The notes under the pieces are model-generated. The model had not been told where the DNA came from and searched no databases. It saw nothing but the letters and a program-made list of their open reading frames with translations. A DNA stretch of 64,000 nt from Lyophyllum atratum (taxonomy: Eukaryota; Basidiomycota; Agaricomycetes; Agaricales; Lyophyllaceae), in assembly GCA_014905825.1 (NCBI GenBank), contig JACGCN010000003.1, positions 1,984,001 through 2,048,000 on the forward strand, written 5' to 3'. Shown here in pieces: positions 12,330 through 23,906 of this stretch; position 1 is the stretch's first letter, and every line of letters starts with the position of its first letter. Made by a program: the position numbers and the translations under genes.

Positions 12330-14428
12330 ATGACCGTACCAGACGCGCCTTCTCAGCTCCCAATGCCCCGCCAGAACTCCCCGCCCCCGAGCCCCCCGTC
12401 TCCCAACCCAGGTCCGTTTATTTCCTTGCCGCGCTTGCCCACACACCCTGGTGTTTAGCTATCCGATCTAGATACTGTACTCTCTAGAAAACGAGAGCGA
12501 GAGGTCTCCGTTGAGCCAGTCAGCACTCCTAGATCATCAACGGTTCGTATTTTTCTGGTATGGTTCTTCTTGCCCCCAGCACTCAGACGCCAGTGCCCTC
12601 ACAGGACGCCGATCCACTGCGGGAACATAAGGAAACACGCACCCCTGCAAAGAAGAATCGGACACAATTAGGCACCACTGTAGAAGAAGACGACAGCGGC
12701 TCTCGTTCCAGATCGAATTCTGGATCCCCTCCTCAGAACGCCTCGCCACCGCAGGAGATGAAGATGAGGGTGCGGCAAATTAGCCAGGGTGTCGAGGACA
12801 TTAGTTGGCGGAACATGAGAGCAGTCACGCCCGATAGGGATATTGAAGTTGATCCTGCCTCCACACCCATTGCTAGCAGGGACAGGAAGGAAGAGGCGGC
12901 CCCGACAAACGAGCCAGCGGACCATGAGGGTGAGTAAATTCAAACCATCTCATGATTCCGTAACCTTACTTCAGGGTGTTACCAAAGCATTAATGTCTGC
13001 GGTTCCGCCAGAAACTGCGGACTTGGAGACTGGAGATAAGAACCTGAAGCGCAAGTTCCTGGAACGTGGAACCAGTCAAGGTCCACAAGATAGTAACGAT
13101 GCTGCCTCTATGCCTTCGGAGCCTCTCAAGAGACTTCGGGATGATCCCGAGAAAGACGATAACCCACGAGAGACCAAACGACCTTCGCCACCGCCTGAAC
13201 CGAAGTCGCCCAAGTCATCGAAGAAGTCACCTCCGACCACGACTCCGAAGCTTGTAAATATCGCACTTACACATCTCTTCCTATTACTAAATGACTCCAC
13301 TTCTAGAGTGGATTTATGGCATACGCGTCGACAAGCTCTCCCTTCGCCTCTGTTAAAGGCCAAAACATCTTCTCATCCAATAAAGCGGCTTCGCCTCCTC
13401 CCCTTGCCAATCAAACGCCCACAGCACCTATTCCGACATTTGGTTTCAGCTCAGCTGAAGCTTCGGGCTCTTCGTCTATGTCTATGTCTACGCCTGCTGT
13501 GAAGCGCTCCGGTTTCGAAGCGTTTGCTTCCTCGGCGTCGCCCTTCGCGTCCGCCTCTCGTTCCAAGTCGCCTGTGTTGTCATCAGCTTCCAAACTCAGC
13601 CGCAACAAATCACCACCCCGGCGTGGCGGTTCGGCCAACTCCAGTGCCTTCTCGTCGTACGCTGCCGGGGTTCATAGCTTCGCTATACCACCCCAAAAGC
13701 GGGTACGGGCGGGCTCACCTGGCAGCTCCTCCCGCAGCTCTGTGGAGCGGACCCCGGGTATCAGTGTCTTCGGCTCTAACGGAGCAGCGTCCGATAGCGG
13801 AGCTGAGGACGAGAAAGAGGACAGAGGCAGCTTTGGCGAAAGGCTGAGGGCTGGCAAGGATGACGAAGACGATGGGAAAAGTGATGAAGAGGCTAAGTAT
13901 ATGTTGACGGAACAAGACTGTAGGTCCCCTCCACGCATATCTGGGATGATACTGATGTTTTACATTAGTGCTCACCGGAGAGGAAGATGAACAGACTGTT
14001 CATCAAGTACGAGGGAAATTATTCTCCCTTGTTGGGGGAAATCAGTGGAAAGAACGTGGGACTGGGACACTGAAGCTAAACGTGAAGCGCTTAGACGGGA
14101 GTGGGGCCCGCCTAGGTATGTCCGCCTATTCTATGCGAGCGGTGTGGTTTCTGACCTGGGTGAACCAGTAATGCGGAAAGAAGCAGTTTACACCTTGCTG
14201 CTGAATGTCACTCTATTTAACGGGATGCGTTGCTCGCTCGCTCAAGACCCTCGATATTTAAGATTTAGTGTCATCGAAGAAGGAACCACGACGCACTACA
14301 ACTTGAGGGTAAGTTCAGCTCCGTTCTTTCTGGAATGTCCATTCAAGTGCCTTTTCATACAGCTTGCGAGCGCAAAAATTGCGAAGGAACTGTTGGAGGA
14401 GATCAATGCCAATATACCGTCCGTTTGA
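12330..14428 (+). CDS. RanBP1-domain protein, Yrb2/RanBP3-like nuclear export cofactor
   Basis: The C-terminal third is a Ran-binding domain: TVHQVRGKLFSL, then WKERGTGTLKLNVKR, then LLLNVTLFNGMRCSL and RYLRFSVIEEG, ending EELLEEINANIPSV at a TGA. The N-terminal two-thirds are low-complexity and rich in Ser, Pro, Lys and Glu, with RKREREVSVEP-type basic patches and FA/FG-like spacers (SPFASVKGQN, PTFGFSSAEAS). That layout fits Yrb2/RanBP3, which bind Ran-GTP and assist Crm1-dependent export, rather than the short RanBP1. The start is MTVPDAPSQLPMP, followed by the first intron at about nt 12412. An alternative is a Nup2-like nucleoporin, but true FG repeats are few. Confidence 0.8.
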
Positions 14429-14844
14429 AGTTCTGAATGATGATTACTCTCAACATTCGGCGTAACCGTTGTCGACTTGTCCTTATGCTCGACTAATACT
14501 TACTTACATTTTTACTTCATCTTCTTATCGTTTCTAAATTGCATCATTATTGTACTTCCTATTGAGACCTATGATTAGGTGCCGGGACATGGATGAAATA
14601 CATTTCTTTTCCGGGGTCCACGTTCGCTTGAGCACGGACAAACGTTCTCACGGTGCCATGTTTCCTTTCGCCACGCCAGCACGTTCTCCGAGTCCCTTGC
14701 ACCCATCAAGCGGCAGGACGTCCTGCCTACACATACACGTTCTTTGCTTATGCTAAATGTGAGTAGAACTACTTGGTGGCGCCGCGTTGCTCACGCTGAC
14801 GTATTCAGCGGTCCCAGCTTGACCTGTAGCCCGTTGCTTAACTT

Positions 14845-16061
14845 ATGGACAACCCTCTCATCTATGGCGGCTTAGCACTATTCAGCGGAATCGCATTGTC
14901 CGTGAGTACTCCGTTATCAACATCTCATCGGCTCAGCCGTATCTTACATGATGAGCACCCTTTCATCCTTGTTCTTCGAGTCACGGGCCACCTTCACAGG
15001 CGTGCGCTGTGACGAGGACGACACATTTGGGTCAGGGTTCATACCCCTGCACTGAACTCCATCTTTTCATCTACTTCCAGAACTTATAGATTGCTGATTA
15101 CTCCCAGTTGTATCTAGCGTTGATCTTCTGGTCACCTTCGCCAATAGTCACACACAGCTCGGAGAAAAAATACCGCTCACATGCCTCCCCGAAAACACCC
15201 CTTCCACTAACTCGCCTCACGGAACCTAGTTCCGTCGACCTCACCATTGTTGTCCCTGCGTACAATGAGACTGAGAGACTGCCGATCATGATGGCTTCCG
15301 CTGTCGCGCATCTGGCGTTGCAGAAGAGGCGTACCTTTGAAATTCTCATCGTGGACGATGGTTCCACGGACGGCACCTCCGCGACAGCACTGAGGCTTGC
15401 GACCAAATACCCCAAATGTAATATCAAAGTCGTGACGCTAGAGAAGAATATTGGGAAAGGAGGTGCCGTGCGACATGGAATGCTGTACTCGAGTGGAGAG
15501 CGCCTGTTGATGGCTGATGCTGACGGCGCGAGTCGCGTTGAGGATTTGGAAGCCTTGTGGAAAACTATGGATGGCCTGGTGCCCAAGAACGAACCTGCGG
15601 TGGTGGTTGGAAGCCGCGCACATCTCGTCAAGTCGGAGGCAGTAGTCAAAGTACGTACAATCACAGTTATTCTCATCTCTCTAGCCTCTGACGACTATTT
15701 GCAGCGCTCCTTCCTTCGCAACATCCTGATGTACGGTCTCCACACCATTCTCCGCATCGTCGGTGTTGGACACATCCGCGACACACAATGCGGCTTCAAG
15801 CTGTTTTCACGAGCGGCGGCACAGCAAATATTTCCAGCACAACACCTCCCTACATGGATATTTGACGTCGAGCTCCTCCTTCTAGCTAAGCAGCTACACA
15901 TTCCCGTGGCAGAGGTTCCCATTGAGTGGCACGAGGTGGCGGGAAGCAAACTCAATGTGATGACGGGTTCGTTACAGATGCTACGGGACTTGTTGATCGT
16001 CCGCTCGAATCATCTGCTGGGCCGATGGACGGCTACTCCGGCGAAGAAAAAGTCGGACTAG
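14845..16061 (+). CDS. ALG5: Dolichyl-phosphate beta-glucosyltransferase
   Basis: ALG5 transfers glucose from UDP-glucose to dolichyl phosphate at the ER membrane. The product is the donor for the last three sugars of the N-glycan precursor. Three exons are visible: 14845–14901, 15108–15650 and 15705–16061. The first encodes MDNPLIYGGLALFSG and, with LYLALIFW from exon 2, forms the N-terminal membrane anchor. The GT2 fold follows: DLTIVVPAYNETERLP, EILIVDDGSTDGT, EKNIGKGGAVRHGML, LLMADADGASRVEDLE (DxD-type metal site), GSRAHLVKSEAVVK, FLRNILMYGLH, and the highly conserved IRDTQCGFKLFSR and WIFDVELL. Length (about 318 aa) matches the family. The stop follows TPAKKKSD. Confidence 0.95.
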
Positions 16062-16410
16062 AGTGTACTTGGATTGGATGTACGTATCTTCATAATGGAA
16101 TTAGACTGTTTCCTCGCGTTTCCAGGTCCGAAAGTGCGTCAAAATGACTGCTTCCTTGCGCCTTCGAGTTGGCATCTCGTCTACAATATAGCGAAATAAG
16201 AGACGCACACGAGCTCCCTCAAGCCGTTACGAGATAGCGCTTGGTCTTGAATGTCTTATGGCGGACTGCCCTTTGCGAAGTACTTCTGCGGTCTCCCATA
16301 CCGAGGGCATTTACGCATCCTCACACTCGACGTTTGTCGAGAACACGATGATGTAATATTCTCAACCTTATATCCCTCACTCTATATCGCAAGATATGGA
16401 TCCAGACCCC
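16062..16410. other. Convergent intergenic spacer
   Basis: About 350 bp lie between the ALG5 stop and the stop of the minus-strand gene. It should contain both 3' UTRs. I see no other feature. Confidence 0.5.
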
Positions 16411-17291
16411 TTACACATTCGTAAGAAATTTCCTCACTTTGTCCCTGCGTACGTGGAGCCCATCTCCTAGCAAAATACCGAAATCGTCGTTGTAGAAGAG
16501 GATGAGGTGATTGATCTCGTCGTTGCTATACTTTCCAGGGTGTGGGTTGAAGTTCGGGGGTGCGTGTCCAATCAAAAGCCCGTCATTAAGGGAGGCTAAG
16601 GTAGCTTGTATGGCCGTTGTTTGAGCAATGGCTCGCGCAAGAGTAAGCCCATCACCCTTGATCTGCTCTCCGATAATGACATATTACGCATAAGACAGGA
16701 AACAGGGGATTCAATCTGAACGCACCGTTTTCAAGCGCGCATTGTATGCCTTCTCTGGCGTGTATTGACTGCTTAAGCTGTTTTGCCTGGTGATGCGGTC
16801 ATTTTCCTGCTTTGCTTCCATGACGTTGACTCTGTGGAAAATTGCTTCCATCTGACCAGAAAATTCCAGGAGGCGTCGGTTGATGCTCGCCGCGTAAAGA
16901 TCACCAGTAGATGGAAACGCCGCATTGGCGTCTGAGCTCGAATCGTTAGTTAGGAGATAGTAGTAAAATCTGATCAACGTACGAGCCATCTGAATTGCAC
17001 GGACTCGTAGATCTGCGAACCTGACAACGTCATCTGTGACTTGGGGTTCTGTTTCCCTAGCTAATGAGTGATAAGTATGTAGATGATCAAATGAAATGAT
17101 ATTCGCGTACCTTTAATGGCTCTCAGAGCTGCTGCGACACTCTCCGCGTCTGATAGATCACTAGCGCGTATAGGTGCACTGACTGGGATGCCTTCATTCA
17201 AGATGACGTGGCCAAGAGTATCTGGAAGCTCAGGGAACGTTTGTTTTATACTTCTTATCGCATGTACGTAGCGAGGAAGAGGAGCAGACAT
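16411..17291 (-). CDS. Uncharacterised fungal protein, possibly Mug135-like
   Basis: I do not recognise this gene with certainty. Three exons join in frame: MSAPLPRYVHAIRSIK from 17291, a middle exon 16989–16727 with MARTLIRFYYYLLTND and a helical stretch (QMEAIFHRVNVMEAKQEND), and a last exon from about 16660 with GDGLTLARAIAQTTAI and NDEINHLILFYND, ending FLTNV and a TAA. The protein is soluble, about 220 aa, with no signal peptide or catalytic motif. The layout of a central helix followed by a region ending in a short basic-hydrophobic tail (HVRRDKVRKFL) resembles Agaricomycete proteins annotated as Mug135-like, a family with no known biochemical role. That resemblance is from memory and tentative. 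Splice signals (GTACGC, GTGCGT, terminal CAG) support a real gene. Confidence 0.6.
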
Positions 17292-19485
17292 GTCGATGAA
17301 GATGTGTTTCAATTTGGGACTTGCATTTTATCTGGCTAGCTGACCCTTATCCGCAAGCCGAGACAGACTGAGATGCGCGGAGAGATCAGCCATGTCTATC
17401 ATGAAGAAATCCCCGTCCCGGGCTTGAAATGCTGTTCAACCTATTTGTTCCAGTCGGGACACATTCGATGGCGGTATAAACGTCGAAAAACGCTAGCGCT
17501 GATCCTTCACAAGCGGACAATATGGTATACATTCGAAAGTGAACAAGCGGCAAGTCAGCAAAATTTTCGCAGCGTGCCGTGCATAAAGCTAAAGACTAAG
17601 CGCTACCTTGCGTGCATTATCAGCGCTCCCTCCGTGATGCATCCTGATGCATCTGTAGTACTTGATTGCTATTCTCTGACACACCATATGTCTACGGTTG
17701 ATATACAAGGCGAACCCTACCCCCCATCCCGGAATATAGGACGAGAAACTGTTCGTCGTTTGCAGCTGTGGATGTTCCATGCAGGCAGTGAGATCGCAAC
17801 TTCCAGCCTGAGACAGAACGATCCTTTTTCGCACGGTCTTTTTTCGAAATCACTGCCTTTGCCACAGTCTGCCACAGTTTACCTCTGTTACAAGGTCAAT
17901 ACTCGTGCAGTTGTCGCCGCCTTATCATATTATTATTGATAAGAGACAACCTTCTCTTGCTTGCCAGTTCTTCAAGTCGTAGATAGACGGTCTTCGGATA
18001 CCAGAGAGGTTGTGCAGAGGATGAACACAAATTTGACTGCGAACTTCCTGTCAACGGTCTAGACAAGTCTAGATGCTTTACTCGCATTTCTGTTATCCGT
18101 TCGTTTCATCAGATGCGGCGGTTATAAGAGAGAAACTCTCATGGATTCTCACCTTGAAGCCGATTGCCAAACTATTCAAGTAGGTAGGAACAGAAGATAA
18201 CTTGGCTGCTGATATTCTCGTCACGTCTTTTGGAATATGATTTACGGGTTGCTTTTGGAATTGACTCTTTACTGGGATGCAAAGCTAGAGGTTTTTTATG
18301 AGGTTCTATATGGTAGGAATAGCATGAAATGCATATCACCGTACCATCAAAAGTATCAAGAGGCCATTCGTTATCTACCACCTTTCGGCGTCGTAAGGCG
18401 AAGAATTGGAAGAAGAAATCGAAGTCCAGGTTGGCGAAATATGCGGGGAGTGACTTGAAGTCGGGATTGTCAACTTGTCAATGATAGATGAAGGGGAGGG
18501 AAGCCTTGGCCGCTTCTTCAAATTTTCACAAGTGGCTATATAGTGGAAGGCATGGCTAAGCGAGGGCTGTCGAGATTCTGAATCCAGAAAGGCCTTAGCG
18601 ACTAGAAGATCACAGCTGTGTCGGGCATGAGAATGACCGAACACGATGCAGGCGCGAAGTCATGGAACTCCCATCCTCTCATCGTTGGCGATACCTAACC
18701 TTATCATAAGCTTAGCGTGGGATGCTGACCTCGATAGACCAAAGCCAACAGGAGCGTCCTACACTCGCCTCCGGAGTTGGAGAGTGTTGATTGTACAACG
18801 GGTGTAAATCGTTCAGATAATTCAAGATGTGTCGGTTAAGTTCAATAAGGTTAAGCGGCCATACTTACTGATTATGGATGGACAGGGTCCAACTGCACAG
18901 ACACAAATGCTCGGGCGCTGATTGGGCAGAAAAAGGTGCCAAGCTAGCACGACAAGCGAGAAGCAATGTGGACGAAGGAGTGACCTGTGCCATTTAAGGA
19001 AGCGACGGACCATCTGATTCTAGAATTCGGTGATAGGAAAGCGCAGGGCTTACCTTTACATAGCGTGGCTGGCCTGTCCGGGTTATCTACGTTCTCGCGC
19101 CTGGACCTGCCGCAGGAAATTTTGGGAACATCTTCACATAGCTCGTACTGGAAAAAGAAGGCATAAATTCATGCGCAATCTCTGACGTTGCTCGGAAGCG
19201 AAGTAATTCTCCGTCACGGTGATGTATATGTCGGGTGGTGCTCCTGGAGAGCCTCCAGATGACGATGCCAAATGACTTCGCTAGAATTATACAGGTGTTA
19301 GGAGTCATGAGAGCCTCATGAGATCTCTGTTGACGGTATGGTTGTCAAAATGCCATCCGAGGATACTCCAGTATGGCGAGGATGGCAGACATAGTCTGAT
19401 CGCGAATCGTTACGCATCCGACGAAACGGCGGATGGTCGGTGATGTGGTTCCATGCGATGTGGTTTTAGGAACCCCAGGGTATGG
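17292..19485. other. Long intergenic region without a recognisable gene
   Basis: This 2.2-kb stretch contains only short open frames with no conserved motif, codon pattern or splice structure that I can support. A 7-bp inverted repeat (CTTATCA ... TGATAAG) lies near 17922–17943. The distal end must contain the promoter of the CBM1 gene. A lineage-specific or fast-evolving small gene cannot be excluded by eye. Confidence 0.45.
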
Positions 19486-19495
19486 TATATAAATA
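19486..19495 (+). promoter_or_regulatory. TATA box of the CBM1 gene
   Basis: TATATAAATA lies 42 bp upstream of the ATG at 19537. Strong TATA boxes are common for highly inducible secreted-enzyme genes in fungi. The assignment rests on position and sequence only. Confidence 0.6.
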
Positions 19496-19536
19496 ACAAG
19501 AACGATCTGAAAGACGTCTGCTCAATATTAGGAAGA

Positions 19537-20452
19537 ATGACTCTCCAAAAGACATCCTACATACTCGCTTCTGCATGCCTATTGGCAGCTGGTGTGTCTG
19601 TCCAAGCGACAGCTCCACAATGGGGACAGGTGCCAACTCAGTCGCTCCCTGCGTCTGTCTTACTGATGTACGTCTCCGAGTAGTGCGGTGGAATTGGCTG
19701 GTCTGGCGCAACACTTTGTCCTTCAGGGTGGTATTGCAGTGTCCTGAACCCGTATTATTCGCAGTGCCTTCAAGGTACAGCGACGAGCGTTCCGACGACT
19801 ACTACGACAGTAGGCGGAGGTGGTGGTGGAGGTACGACCACCACGACAGCATCAGGCGGTTCTTCGACGTTAGTTCCGGGATACTCTTTCATCCGAGCAG
19901 TGGTAAGAATCAAAAACCGTCAAGAAGTCGTAGGATGCCTCACCTGTTATCATAATAAACAGGAGGACCCGAACTTCCACAAATACCTTCAGTCTGAAGT
20001 CCTGAACACCGCTTCAGATGCAGTCCTTGGCAGTCCAAGTACTGCGTCGCAGTTCCAGATTACAGGTGGCCAGCTAATTCAGAACGCTGGCGGAAGCCCA
20101 CTTTATGCCGTCGTCGAGAGCCGGGCCAACTCAACCGTCATGAAGCTTAAAATGAGCTGGTCGAAGACTCCTGCGACTGCGGGGACCTTTGTCTTCAGCG
20201 GTGATACCGTCGAGTGGAGCATCCCCACTATCACAAGGCCCCAGAACAACGTAAGATCGAACGAAAAAAAATCGAGGCAAACATATGAAAACTGACGGGT
20301 GGGATATTTTCTATCAGGCATGGCTGGTGTGCCCCGATGCTCAAGGACATGCCGATGTATACATCAACCTTGGACCATACTCATACCAAACTCCGGCTGG
20401 GTGTGCCGACGAGACTATCCACGCATACACAGGTGCGACAGCTACGGCGTGA
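19537..20452 (+). CDS. Secreted protein with N-terminal CBM1 and an uncharacterised C-terminal domain
   Basis: A signal peptide ([19 protein letters not shown], likely cut after SVQA) precedes a family 1 carbohydrate-binding module: QWGQ, intron 19642–19683, then [16 protein letters not shown] and [13 protein letters not shown], with the four Cys and the aromatic platform that binds crystalline cellulose. A Thr/Gly linker ([11 protein letters not shown]) leads to a domain of about 150 aa starting [16 protein letters not shown]. Its features include [14 protein letters not shown] strands, [40 protein letters not shown] and [13 protein letters not shown] know this domain only as a recurrent partner of CBM1 in Agaricomycetes; it has no assigned activity and no visible hydrolase or LPMO motif. 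It may be a second binding domain. Introns at about 19902–19961 and 20251–20317 have normal GT–AG ends. Confidence 0.85.
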
Positions 20453-20986
20453 AGCAGTGCCATTCATGGGGAAGGACAGTGAGAGCGCAATTAGTTTTCG
20501 CCTTTGGGAAGTCAGTCAGCACACGATATAATGCAGTAGCACGAACCAGTCAACGCAACTTGGACTTCGCCTACATCCAAGACCTCTATGGGTTCGCTCA
20601 TGCTGAAACAATGTTGTCCAGTGTGTCGAACTCTTTCCAAGTCCAACATTGCCTTCAGGTTCTCGAGCGTTGACCGTGTAGTTCAAGGAAGAATTGCAAC
20701 CACATTGATCGGCACAGATCGTTGCGAGTGATAAGATAAGATAGGATTTAGAGATTTTTACATCTCAGTTATTGAGATATTATTGGCACCAGACCGTGAA
20801 GACTGCATTAACTTCTGGTGCCTCTGTAGGCTGCTACGAATGAGAAAGACTGTCCAGAATTCTCTGCAATGCAAGTCCTGGAGGCGGACTATAGCCGGAG
20901 GGTAGTTTGGCCTACTAAGTATATTGATACTGCTATTCCATCTTCAATCGCAATGTGAACGTAAACGCAAACCAATAGAACCCCGA
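20453..20986. other. Convergent intergenic spacer
   Basis: About 530 bp lie between the CBM1 gene stop and the stop of the minus-strand oxygenase gene. No gene, RNA or repeat is evident. Confidence 0.5.
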
Positions 20987-22587
20987 TCATACACCGAGGG
21001 ACACTGGGAGACATACAAGTGCGTAAGATAAGTAGAGGCTGTTCTCCCTAGTGGCATCTGCTTCATTACCAGTCCAATTAATCTCCTCCATCGAACGACT
21101 CCACTTCACAGATGAGTTCTCGTTGTGGAGATGATAGAACAGGACATCCTGGACCCCCTTCCACTTCTTAATGATCGTGTCGTTTTTCTTGCGTTCGAGA
21201 ATATGGTCGATGATATCGGAGGAGAACGGGTGCACCGTCGTGATAATCTGGGCGGTGCAATCCTTTCTGGCGTCCTCTTGTGAGAAATTGTCAAAAGTAA
21301 AGGTTGTCGTCAAAATGGGGATGACCTGGACATTAATGTCCTGCCTAATTTGTGCATACGCGAAGACAAGTGCATCCATGCCACTTAACGCTGTTGTGCC
21401 AAGACAATATTTGCGGTCTAAAATCAACCCGAACGGTGCCTCCAAGCTAGAGACAAGCTTTTCCGTAGCGCAGCGAAGAATCGGTGGTATCCCGCCTGTA
21501 GCCCGATGAACATCTTCCTCGGCGCCACTGCTATCCGGTGCTCGAAAGACCTTGAAAGCGAGGACAGCGCGGTAACCATCAGCGATTTCTGTGACTTCAT
21601 GAGGGACATCAGGGTAGAAAGCTACCCAGGAACCTTCATGTGCACCGAAGCTATCTCCGTCGACAATGAGATTCTTACTGCCTGTGGAGTCTCCCAATCC
21701 AACGAGAAATGTCCCAACAAGATCCTTTTGGGGAGTGTCTCGATGAGCTTTGAAGTGTCCCCCGGGGCCGTAGAGGTGGATCTTGTATGGTTCTACCCGA
21801 ACATGACTAGGATAGAAGTGATCCTGCCAATGCTTCGAGATTGCATCGAGTAGCTTTGGCTCAACATTGAAGGCATCGGATCGGATTTCGCGAGCCATAC
21901 GGACTTTCGAGTCAACTTTTGTCACTTGGTTTCGCACGTCGCCAAACCCCGATATGTGTGCGTGGTCAAACCATGCCTTGAGACGACTAGACACATCTGC
22001 GGTTCGCCATCTCCTCGTAGGATCCTCGACAGTGTCATTAAAGGTGTAGCCAAACAGGAAAATACTGAGCTGGAAACCAGAATCGAGTTCACCGTCCTTG
22101 TAAGCCGGAAACTGCTTCTGGATTTTCAAAAAGTCGAGGACCTATGTAATTACTGTTGAGTGACAATGAAACGCAGTAAAATGACAACACGTACGAGTTG
22201 CCTGTCATTCTCTGGCACTTTTCGGGCGGGATCATCACGACCATGTCGCTCTTCTGTTTCGCAACTCTGCCTCGAGTAGTATTCTATGGTTTCTTCAGGA
22301 CGTTGCTCTCTCAAGGGGCATATCCCTATTTCAGGGATGCGCCAATGAAGCTCCGTAGCTCTTTGAATGTCCAGAGCGGTTCTGAGACCAGGCAGTTGAT
22401 TGAGTTCTACGATATCCTGTGAATGACGCTTAAGGTTACTGGCGAATGGGTAAAGCATGTCTCGTACATGATGATTGGTGGGCTGCGGGGGCGGTCCTTC
22501 TCCACGACACTTCTTTTTGGGCCCTTGAATGGGGTCATCAGTATTTCCAGAGGCACTTGAAGTGGTATCAGCGCGTTTGCGAATCAT
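20987..22587 (-). CDS. 2-oxoglutarate/Fe(II)-dependent oxygenase (prolyl-4-hydroxylase-like fold)
   Basis: The protein contains a double-stranded beta-helix oxygenase core of the 2OG-Fe(II) family. Iron ligands are visible as HxD in GGHFKAHRDTP and the distal His in DVPHEVTEI. The 2OG-binding Arg is ten residues on, in GYRAVLAFKVF. Exon 1 (22587 to about 22196) encodes a basic N-terminus with KRADTTSS and a PKKKCRGEGPPP stretch that may act as a nuclear signal. One intron (GTACGT ... ATAG) joins it to VLDFLKIQKQFPAYKDG. The C-terminal 170 residues after the core have no motif I recognise. The substrate is unknown. Similar stand-alone proteins are common in Agaricomycetes and are usually annotated only by fold. 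Total length is about 515 aa. Confidence 0.8.
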
Positions 22588-23139
22588 GGGATGTTCTAGG
22601 GTGAGGATAAAGAGAGCAGGTCAACTTTTTATGCAAAGACGTGGAGAAGCCGACACCTGGAGTCATCCTAAGTCAACCGAACGCGCAAATGAAATCATTG
22701 AATTAGTGTGGGCAATCTCCCACGAAAATACAAAATCGGCCCAATCGGCAGGAACCATTACTTGCCAGGGAGTTCGAGTTGCTGTCGATGCGCTTGCATA
22801 TCATATTTTCCACAGAAACGAATCGCAATAGGACAACCGATGAGGATGAAGAAAAATCAACCTTCCGAGGACTTGCCACTTGACCCGGAGAGAGCGGTTG
22901 ACATCAGGGTTCAGGTTGACTGAACGCTAGTCCTCCATGACGCCAAGCATCACGATCACATGGTCACATAGTCACGGTGGACACACCCAAGCAATGATTA
23001 TGTAACGCACGGCTCATTTAGCCAACATTTAGCTCTCATTAACTGGAAAGCGCGTCATGAGCGACGCGACGTGCAGATTATGTCTTTGCTATTGATGGTC
23101 ATGTCAGCTTTCTGGGCGGTCAGGCTCGAAGAATCCGGG
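22588..23139. other. Intergenic region upstream of the oxygenase gene
   Basis: About 550 bp between the oxygenase start and the miniature LTR element. It presumably carries the oxygenase promoter. I see no gene or repeat. Confidence 0.45.
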
Positions 23140-23144
23140 AGAGT

Positions 23145-23286
23145 TGTTAGGAATTGGGTCGTTCTCGAGGAAATCAGTATATTTAGCGTTTATTTACATG
23201 TATTTACTTTAGACATTCTTGACCCTGAACCACGACAATCACGGAAGATATCTCCTTTCTCAGGCACGCGAGATCGTATTCCAACA
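23145..23286. repeat. Left LTR of the miniature element
   Basis: This is a 142-bp repeat with TGTTAG...CCAACA ends, identical to the copy at 23907–24048. It is preceded by the AGAGT target duplication at 23140–23144. Confidence 0.85.
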
Positions 23287-23438
23287 GGTTATGGGCCCCG
23301 GACTTGCCCTGCGTTGTTGCTGTTGACCCCCACGAAGGCCCTTCACGTGGGAACGAACCGGAAAGCCCTCAGGTCAGGAGGCCATTGGACGATGCACTCA
23401 GAAGTCCCCGAGAGTCCAGGGGCAGGAATCGAAAGCCG

Positions 23439-23547
23439 CCGACCGCACTGGCGCACGGGAAGACTCCGAATGTACTGGAGCACGGAAGCCGCCGATTGTA
23501 CTGGCGCAACGGAAGTCCTCGACTGTACTGAGGCAACGGAACTCGAC
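23439..23547. repeat. Imperfect ~27-bp tandem repeats inside the element
   Basis: About four degenerate units follow one another. Each carries a variant of CCGANTGTACTGGNGCAACG, and units are separated by GGAAG-like spacers. They lie in the interior of the miniature LTR element and do not encode a recognisable product. Confidence 0.6.
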
Positions 23548-23906
23548 GATATGGAAGCCCTCGAGTCAGGCACGGAACGGAAACCGGAACGGAAAAATTG
23601 TCACAGTCACGTATGTGTCACGGTTATCGACAACTTTTGGAATGACGGAATGACGAAGGAGTTGTGAAGTTGGGTTGCTGATGGACACTTTGTGTTAATG
23701 CCAGCCGATGGGGAGGATTGGAGGACTCTAGGGACTAAGGGTCTAAAAGTCTGTGGAAGCCGGATGTTTGGTAAGTATTCAAGTTTTGATGGATCAGGCT
23801 TGGGAGAAGTTGGGACCAGGAGGAACGTGGGAGCGACACGGTTTTGGTGGACCTCATCATATTCATGATTTTCTAGCTACTGGATTACCTCGAGACCGAG
23901 TGGGAG

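Noticed and set aside
17373..17939. A 188-codon plus-strand frame considered as a gene
   Set aside because: No signal peptide, motif, intron structure or biased composition supports it, and it lies in an otherwise gene-free region.
23071..23667. A 198-codon frame inside the miniature LTR element as a possible gag
   Set aside because: It crosses the LTR boundary and the 27-bp repeats, has no CCHC knuckle or protease motif, and is best explained as chance.
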